Below, piece after piece: positions 59,325 through 64,000 of a DNA stretch of 64,000 bases (positions are counted from its first letter, which is position 1; every line of letters starts with the position of its first letter). Source of the DNA: Marinobacterium sp. xm-d-530 (GTDB lineage Bacteria; Pseudomonadota; Gammaproteobacteria; Pseudomonadales; Balneatricaceae); the NCBI RefSeq assembly GCF_013283365.1, contig NZ_WBYM01000001.1, forward strand, positions 372,001 through 436,000, read 5' to 3'. The notes beneath the pieces were generated by a model. That model worked only from the letters and a program-made list of their open reading frames with translations, had not been told where the DNA came from and made no database searches. The position numbers and the translations under genes are program-made.

Positions 59325-59376
59325 AAGAACCTCCCCGCGCGCTGGCTAGATATGAAAAATTACTGTGGCTTGGCTG

Positions 59377-59413
59377 CAAAAAAGCGAGGCCAACTTGGGG
59401 TCCGCCTCGCTTT
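59377..59413 (-). terminator. Intrinsic terminator after parE
   Basis: On the minus strand AAAGCGAGGC and GCCTCGCTTTTTT form a long stem with T-run, about 120 bases after parE and 50 bases before carA. The 118 bases before it (59414-59530) show no gene. Confidence 0.88.
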
Positions 59414-59530
59414 CAAAAACATCTCTTCGGTGGGATGCGCCGCTATCGCGGGCAAAACCTGCGGTATTCTAAGGGAATTAGCTGCGCAAGTCCATGCCGA
59501 ATCGGTCGAATATGGTGAGTAAAAGTCAAC

Positions 59531-61423
59531 TTAAACTGTAGCTAAGTTGCCCTTCTCCTCAAGCCAGCACTTGCGATCGGAAGCCCGCTTCTTCGCCAAC
59601 AACATATCAAGCACCTGGTGAGTATCATCTCCAGACTCCAGCGTTAACTGAACCAAACGACGGGTATCGGGATCCATCGTTGTTTCACGCAACTGCATCG
59701 GGTTCATCTCACCCAATCCCTTGAATCGTTGTACTCCGATGCGCGCGTTATTGCGCTCCGCTTTGATGCGTTCAACGATGCCATTCTTCTCAGACTCATC
59801 CAGAGCGTAGAAGACCTCTTTCGCCACATCAATTCGGAACAGCGGCGGCATAGCGACATAGACATGCCCTGCAGCCACCAAAGGTTTGAAGTGTCTTAGG
59901 AAGAGTGCACAGATCAGCGTGGCGATGTGCGCACCATCAGAATCGGCATCGGCAAGAATACAGACCTTACCGTAACGCAAATTACTCAGATCCTCGGCAC
60001 CCGGATCCACGCCAATAGCCACCGAAATATCGTGAATCTCTTGCGAACCGAGGATCTCTGAAGAGTCGACCTCCCAGGTATTCAAAATCTTACCACGCAG
60101 CGGCATGATCGCCTGAAAGTCTCGGCTACGTGCCTGCTTTGCTGAACCGCCTGCCGAGTCACCCTCGACTAAGAAGAGCTCACTGCGCATAGGATCGGTG
60201 CCCGAACAGTCGGCTAATTTACCTGGTAGAGCGGGCCCCTGCGTTACCTTTTTACGTACCACTTTCTTAGCAGAACGCAGACGTTTTTGTGCATTGGCGA
60301 TCACCAATTCAGCAATCGCCTCACCCTCTTCAACGTGCTTATTGAGCCATAATAGGAAGGCATCTTTTACCGCACCCGAGATAAACGCCGCAATTTGACG
60401 CGAAGAGAGACGCTCTTTGGTTTGACCAGAGAACTGCGGGTCACGCATCTTGGCTGAAAGAATAAAGCAGCAACGATCCCAGACATCCTCTGGCGACAGT
60501 TTCACACCGCGTGGCAGCAGACTGCGGAAGTCACAAAACTCACGCAACGCCTCCAAAAGACCGGTACGCAGGCCATTCACATGGGTTCCGCCTTGCGCGG
60601 TCGGGATCAAGTTGACGTAGCTTTCGCAGGTCATCTCGCCACCCTCTTTTAGCCACTGGACAGCCCACTCAACGGCATCCTCTTCACCCTGCAAAGAGCC
60701 ACAAAATGGCTCTTCAGGAAGGGTCTCATAAACTTGTGTATTACCTTTCAGATACGCCACTAAGCCATCTTCGTAGTACCACTCCTCTTTCTCTTTCTTA
60801 CCCGTAGAGAGATCGGTAAAGGTCACTTTTAAACCGGGACAGAGAACCGCCTTGGCACGCAGATTATGCTTCAGACGACTGACACTAAACTTAGGCGAAT
60901 CGAAGTAACTAGGGTCGGGCAAAAATCGAACGGTGGTACCGGTATTGCGCTGACCACAGGTATCGACCACTTCAAGATCCGATACTTTCTCGCCGTCTGC
61001 AAAGCCGATGCGATGCACCTGACCACCACGACGAATTTGCACCTCCAACAGCTTAGAGAGTGCGTTAACAACGGAGACACCCACCCCGTGGAGACCGCCC
61101 GAGTAGTTGTAGTTGTCATTGTTAAACTTACCGCCGGCATGAAGCTTGGTCAGAATCAGCTCAACCCCTGGGACACCCTCCTCTGGGTGAATGTCCACCG
61201 GCATACCGCGACCATCATCGGACACAGAGAGTGAGTTGTCGGGGTGCAGAATGATATCGATCTGCTTTGCATGGCCTGCCAACGCCTCATCGACTGAGTT
61301 GTCGATCACCTCTTGTGCTAGGTGATTGGGACGATCCGTTTCTGTGTACATTCCCGGGCGACGCTTTACTGGGTCAAGCCCGCTTAGTACCTCGATCGAA
61401 CCAGCATTATAGTCCTTTGACAT
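59531..61423 (-). CDS. parE: DNA topoisomerase IV subunit B
   Basis: The 630-residue GHKL ATPase has VDNSVDEALAG, DDGRGMPVDIHPEEGV and GGLHGVGVSVVNALS in the N-terminal ATPase domain, and the toprim EGDSAGGSAKQARSRDFQAIMPLRGKILN. The absence of the GyrB insert and the neighbours nudF, DUF1249 and yqiA identify ParE rather than GyrB. It decatenates daughter chromosomes with ParC. Confidence 0.95.
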   Translation of the reverse strand: MSKDYNAGSIEVLSGLDPVKRRPGMYTETDRPNHLAQEVIDNSVDEALAGHAKQIDIILHPDNSLSVSDDGRGMPVDIHPEEGVPGVELILTKLHAGGKFNNDNYNYSGGLHGVGVSVVNALSKLLEVQIRRGGQVHRIGFADGEKVSDLEVVDTCGQRNTGTTVRFLPDPSYFDSPKFSVSRLKHNLRAKAVLCPGLKVTFTDLSTGKKEKEEWYYEDGLVAYLKGNTQVYETLPEEPFCGSLQGEEDAVEWAVQWLKEGGEMTCESYVNLIPTAQGGTHVNGLRTGLLEALREFCDFRSLLPRGVKLSPEDVWDRCCFILSAKMRDPQFSGQTKERLSSRQIAAFISGAVKDAFLLWLNKHVEEGEAIAELVIANAQKRLRSAKKVVRKKVTQGPALPGKLADCSGTDPMRSELFLVEGDSAGGSAKQARSRDFQAIMPLRGKILNTWEVDSSEILGSQEIHDISVAIGVDPGAEDLSNLRYGKVCILADADSDGAHIATLICALFLRHFKPLVAAGHVYVAMPPLFRIDVAKEVFYALDESEKNGIVERIKAERNNARIGVQRFKGLGEMNPMQLRETTMDPDTRRLVQLTLESGDDTHQVLDMLLAKKRASDRKCWLEEKGNLATV

Positions 61424-61435
61424 ATCTCTCTTTTC

Positions 61436-62023
61436 CTAGCCGTTCTCAGGCTGCCAGCGATTCTCAGCGAAGGCAAAAATCGTCGGCAACATGGATTCAA
61501 AATTTTCAAAGCCGTGATGGCCGCCCGGTTGAACAATCTGCGAGGACTCACTGTAGTAGCTAACAGCCTCACGATAGTCGAGGGTCTCATCTCCCTCTTG
61601 CTGCATCAGCAGTAGACGTTCCGGGTATGTCAGTTGAGGATAATACAACCGCTCTAACTGAGCCATATGTTCAAGCGTCAATTCATACTCTTCGCCAGAG
61701 TAGAAATTCTTTTGCGGACCTAGTAACGCACCCAACAGTGTGTGTGGCGCAACCGCCGGGTTAACTAAAATGGCTTTTACATGTGCGTAGCGCTCACTGA
61801 GGCAAGTCGCATAAAAACCACCCAAAGAGCTGCCAATCAATAGTAGCTCGTCATGCTGCTGAACAATCGTCTCTAGCTGCTGCATCGCCTCTTCTGGCCA
61901 GTGCGACAATGCGGGTACTGATAGCTGCGATGCCCTACCGATCGACTCAAAGTGGCGTATCAACTGCTGACCTTTAAGCGACTCGGGTGAACTGTTAAAA
62001 CCGTGAATATAGAGAAAATGCAT
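61436..62023 (-). CDS. yqiA: YqiA-family esterase
   Basis: The 195-residue alpha/beta hydrolase has the nucleophile elbow GSSLGGFYA and a C-terminal His in GGHHGF. YqiA/YcfP esterases hydrolyse short acyl esters and lie between DUF1249 and parE in E. coli as well. It begins one base before the DUF1249 stop. Confidence 0.9.
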   Translation of the reverse strand: MHFLYIHGFNSSPESLKGQQLIRHFESIGRASQLSVPALSHWPEEAMQQLETIVQQHDELLLIGSSLGGFYATCLSERYAHVKAILVNPAVAPHTLLGALLGPQKNFYSGEEYELTLEHMAQLERLYYPQLTYPERLLLMQQEGDETLDYREAVSYYSESSQIVQPGGHHGFENFESMLPTIFAFAENRWQPENG

Positions 62024-62475
62024 TACTGTCCGCTCACCACCTTCACATCATGACGCACACCCTGAGTCGCACAGTGTCCTAACCACTCCGCAAGATGTTG
62101 ATTAAGCTGGTATTTTTCATCTGGCTGATGCATCGCATCATTAGGGTAATCGTAACGTCCAGGCAGTTGTGAGCGACGTTTTAAACAGACCACTTCCGCC
62201 ATCCGTGCATCATGATAGAGACGTATCACAAAAGACTGTGGGTTAAACCATGGGGAAGCTTGCTCAGGCCAGTAAGAGAGTGTCCACGTCGAGGTGTAGG
62301 CAAACTCCTCATCGCGTTTAATGGCGACAACATAGGCGTGTTGATGCCACTCGATACGAAACTCAATAGACTCCTGCTGAGCAGGAAGCAGACGCATCAG
62401 ACGGGCATAGTTGGTCTCAGAGACAACACTCTGTTTTACCAAATCCGGCACATACTTACGCTTCACATCATGCAT
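62023..62475 (-). CDS. yqiB: DUF1249 protein (YqiB)
   Basis: The protein of about 150 residues has YVPDLVKQSVVSETNYARLMRLLP and the TSTWTLSYWPEQASPWFNPQSFVIRLYHDARMAEVV block of the DUF1249/YqiB family. The ATG at 62475 has AAGGTG at good spacing; a GTG three codons upstream is possible. Function unknown; the nudF-yqiB-yqiA-parE order is strongly conserved. Confidence 0.88.
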   Translation of the reverse strand: MHDVKRKYVPDLVKQSVVSETNYARLMRLLPAQQESIEFRIEWHQHAYVVAIKRDEEFAYTSTWTLSYWPEQASPWFNPQSFVIRLYHDARMAEVVCLKRRSQLPGRYDYPNDAMHQPDEKYQLNQHLAEWLGHCATQGVRHDVKVVSGQ

Positions 62476-63103
62476 CAACAGCACCTTGTAAACTCAATTT
62501 ATTCAGCGCCAGCCACTGCAAAGCTATGATGGCAGGCGAACTATTAATAACACCCTGATTGACTAACTCTATGGCATCATCACTCGAAAGGACGTGAACA
62601 CGAATATCTTCACCCTCCTCCGGCAAACCATGAATGCCTCTAGCCTGTTCCGAATCCACCTCAGCATAAAGCAGATCGATCCACTCATCACAGCCACCGC
62701 CACTGGGCAGATAACGAATAATTCTACGCGGCTCGCCGATCACCAAGCCAGCCTCCTCAATCGACTCACGCTTAGCGACTTGCTCAGAGGTTTCACCCTC
62801 TTCCACCACGCCAGCAACCACCTCAAGCATCCAAGGAGAGGGGCCCTGCAGAGACCCAACCCGAAACTGCTCAACCAACACAACAGAGTCCTTCGCGGGA
62901 TCATAAAGCAGCACACAGACCGCATCTCCGCGCTGAAACAGCTCGCGTGTGATCTCAATCGATTGACCTGAAAAAGTCTTATGCTCAAGCGTTAGCCGCT
63001 TAACCCGAAAGTAGCCCTGAAAGGCCGTCTCATCGTTGATCAAGCGATAATCTTGTTGCCCAAAGCTGGGAGCCCAAGCCGGTTTGGAGTGCTCAGAACT
63101 CAT
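62468..63103 (-). CDS. nudF: ADP-ribose pyrophosphatase (NudF)
   Basis: The Nudix hydrolase has the box [22 protein letters not shown] and [14 protein letters not shown] upstream of it, as in NudF. It cleaves ADP-ribose to AMP and ribose-5-phosphate. The start at 63103 ([10 protein letters not shown]) is preferred because 19 upstream codons lie inside the nfo 3' end. It overlaps nfo by four bases. Confidence 0.92.
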   Translation of the reverse strand: MSSEHSKPAWAPSFGQQDYRLINDETAFQGYFRVKRLTLEHKTFSGQSIEITRELFQRGDAVCVLLYDPAKDSVVLVEQFRVGSLQGPSPWMLEVVAGVVEEGETSEQVAKRESIEEAGLVIGEPRRIIRYLPSGGGCDEWIDLLYAEVDSEQARGIHGLPEEGEDIRVHVLSSDDAIELVNQGVINSSPAIIALQWLALNKLSLQGAVDA

Positions 63104-63987
63104 TGCGCAGCCTGTTTCTCGCCAGCAAATTGACGCAACTGCTGAATCTCTTCTGGCCAAATCGTCTCATCAATAGTCTCTAAACAGAGCGGGACACCAC
63201 GAAAACGATCGTCCTGCATGATGTAACGAAACGCCTCCCAGCCAATTTCACCCTGACCCAATGAGTGGTGACGATCGACGCGACCACCCAGCGCTATTTT
63301 AGAGTCGTTAATGTGCATACCGCACAACCTATCAAAGCCGATCAGTCGTTCAAACTCGGCAAAACTCTGCTCACAGGCTTCAAAAGTGCGTAGATCATAA
63401 CCTGCAGCAAAAATATGGCAGGTATCGATGCAGACACCAATGCGTTCAGGGTATCGGCTTTTGTCGATGATGGCCGCAATCTCTTCAAATCTGTAACCTA
63501 AATTGGATCCCTGCCCCGCCGTCGTCTCAATCACGGCGATGACCTGTTCGGTCTCCTGAGTCGCGATATCGATCGATTCAGAGATGGTCGCTAAACAGCT
63601 TGTCACATCGATCTTTTTAAGATGACTGCCCGGATGAAAATTCAGATAACAGAGCCCTAACTGCTCGCAACGCTGCATCTCATCAACAAAGGCGTCGCGT
63701 GACTTCTCAAGTGGCTCTGCCTCTGGGTGCCCCAAATTAATCAGGTAACTGTCGTGCGGAAGAATTTGCTCTGGCAGAAAGCTATGCTCGGCACAGTTCG
63801 CTTTAAACTGCTCGATTGTCTCATCGGCAAGCGGCTTAGCTACCCACTGTCTCTGATTCTTAGTAAACAGCGCAAACGCATTGGCACCGATCGCCGCCGC
63901 ATTCAATGGCGCATTCTGCACCCCACCCGCTGCGCTAACATGGGCACCAACGTAGTAGGGCTTCAGTGAGTTACTTACAGCTTGCAC
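63100..63987 (-). CDS. nfo: Deoxyribonuclease IV (endonuclease IV)
   Basis: The 295-residue enzyme has [34 protein letters not shown] and MHINDSK, zinc-binding signatures of AP endonuclease family 2. It cuts at abasic sites in base-excision repair. A GTG at 63987, 13 bases from the window edge, has AGGTGG upstream; the N-terminus is nine residues longer than E. coli Nfo. The gene appears complete. Confidence 0.92.
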   Translation of the reverse strand: MQAVSNSLKPYYVGAHVSAAGGVQNAPLNAAAIGANAFALFTKNQRQWVAKPLADETIEQFKANCAEHSFLPEQILPHDSYLINLGHPEAEPLEKSRDAFVDEMQRCEQLGLCYLNFHPGSHLKKIDVTSCLATISESIDIATQETEQVIAVIETTAGQGSNLGYRFEEIAAIIDKSRYPERIGVCIDTCHIFAAGYDLRTFEACEQSFAEFERLIGFDRLCGMHINDSKIALGGRVDRHHSLGQGEIGWEAFRYIMQDDRFRGVPLCLETIDETIWPEEIQQLRQFAGEKQAAQ

Positions 63988-64000
63988 GCACCACCTGCAC

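Overview
The window reads as chromosomal DNA of a marine-type gammaproteobacterium close to the Oceanospirillales/Pseudomonadales. The housekeeping order pnp-rpsO-truB-rbfA-infB-nusA-rimP-tRNA-secG-glmM-folP-ftsH-rlmE-yhbY and the carA-carB-greA and gluQRS-pcnB-folK-panB-panC blocks match Pseudomonas-like genomes. No species can be named from the sequence alone.

Region 1 (1-6.6 kb, minus strand) is a surface-polysaccharide operon. A perfect 12-base ops element lies just before an EPS-associated MarR-type regulator. A ParDE-like toxin-antitoxin pair follows, then the full gene set for UDP-2,3-diacetamido-mannuronic acid (wbpA, wbpB, wbpD, wbpE and the start of wbpI). An L-2-hydroxyglutarate oxidase homologue sits inside this set, and I propose that it recycles the by-product of the WbpB reaction.

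Region 2 (6.6-20 kb) is accessory DNA. It holds an XRE/AbiEii-type pair, a lone tyrosine recombinase, a DUF1778/GNAT toxin-antitoxin pair, an RfaH-like antiterminator, a roughly 750-base array of hairpins with GGA loops on the minus strand that looks like three tandem CsrB/RsmZ-type regulatory RNAs, a type I secretion operon (ABC exporter, adaptor, two tiny membrane proteins, a 1248-residue RTX protein) and a second Phd/ParE pair. RfaH and ops are probably partners. The exporter's Shine-Dalgarno is itself a CsrA-like site, so the adjacent RNAs may control it.

Region 3 (20-35.5 kb) carries cell-wall synthesis (PBP1b with a LpoP-like lipoprotein), an APH/P-loop fusion, an ABC-ATPase remnant without a Walker A motif, a Rieske protein, an aminotransferase, dksA, gluQRS, a CrcZ-like Hfq/Crc-titrating RNA directly upstream of pcnB, folK-panBC, a PTPS-like protein, rsuA, an rsmC-like methyltransferase and a YciC-like membrane protein.

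Region 4 (35.5-64 kb) is mostly translation, transcription and replication housekeeping on the minus strand: pnp to rimP, two tRNAs, secG, glmM, folP, ftsH, rlmE, then greA, carB, carA, parE, yqiA, a DUF1249 gene, nudF and nfo. A plus-strand TRAP transporter operon and a thioesterase gene are set into it. Two inverted copies of a REP-type repeat carrying a terminator (about 35.5 and 53.8 kb) flank an 18-kb segment.
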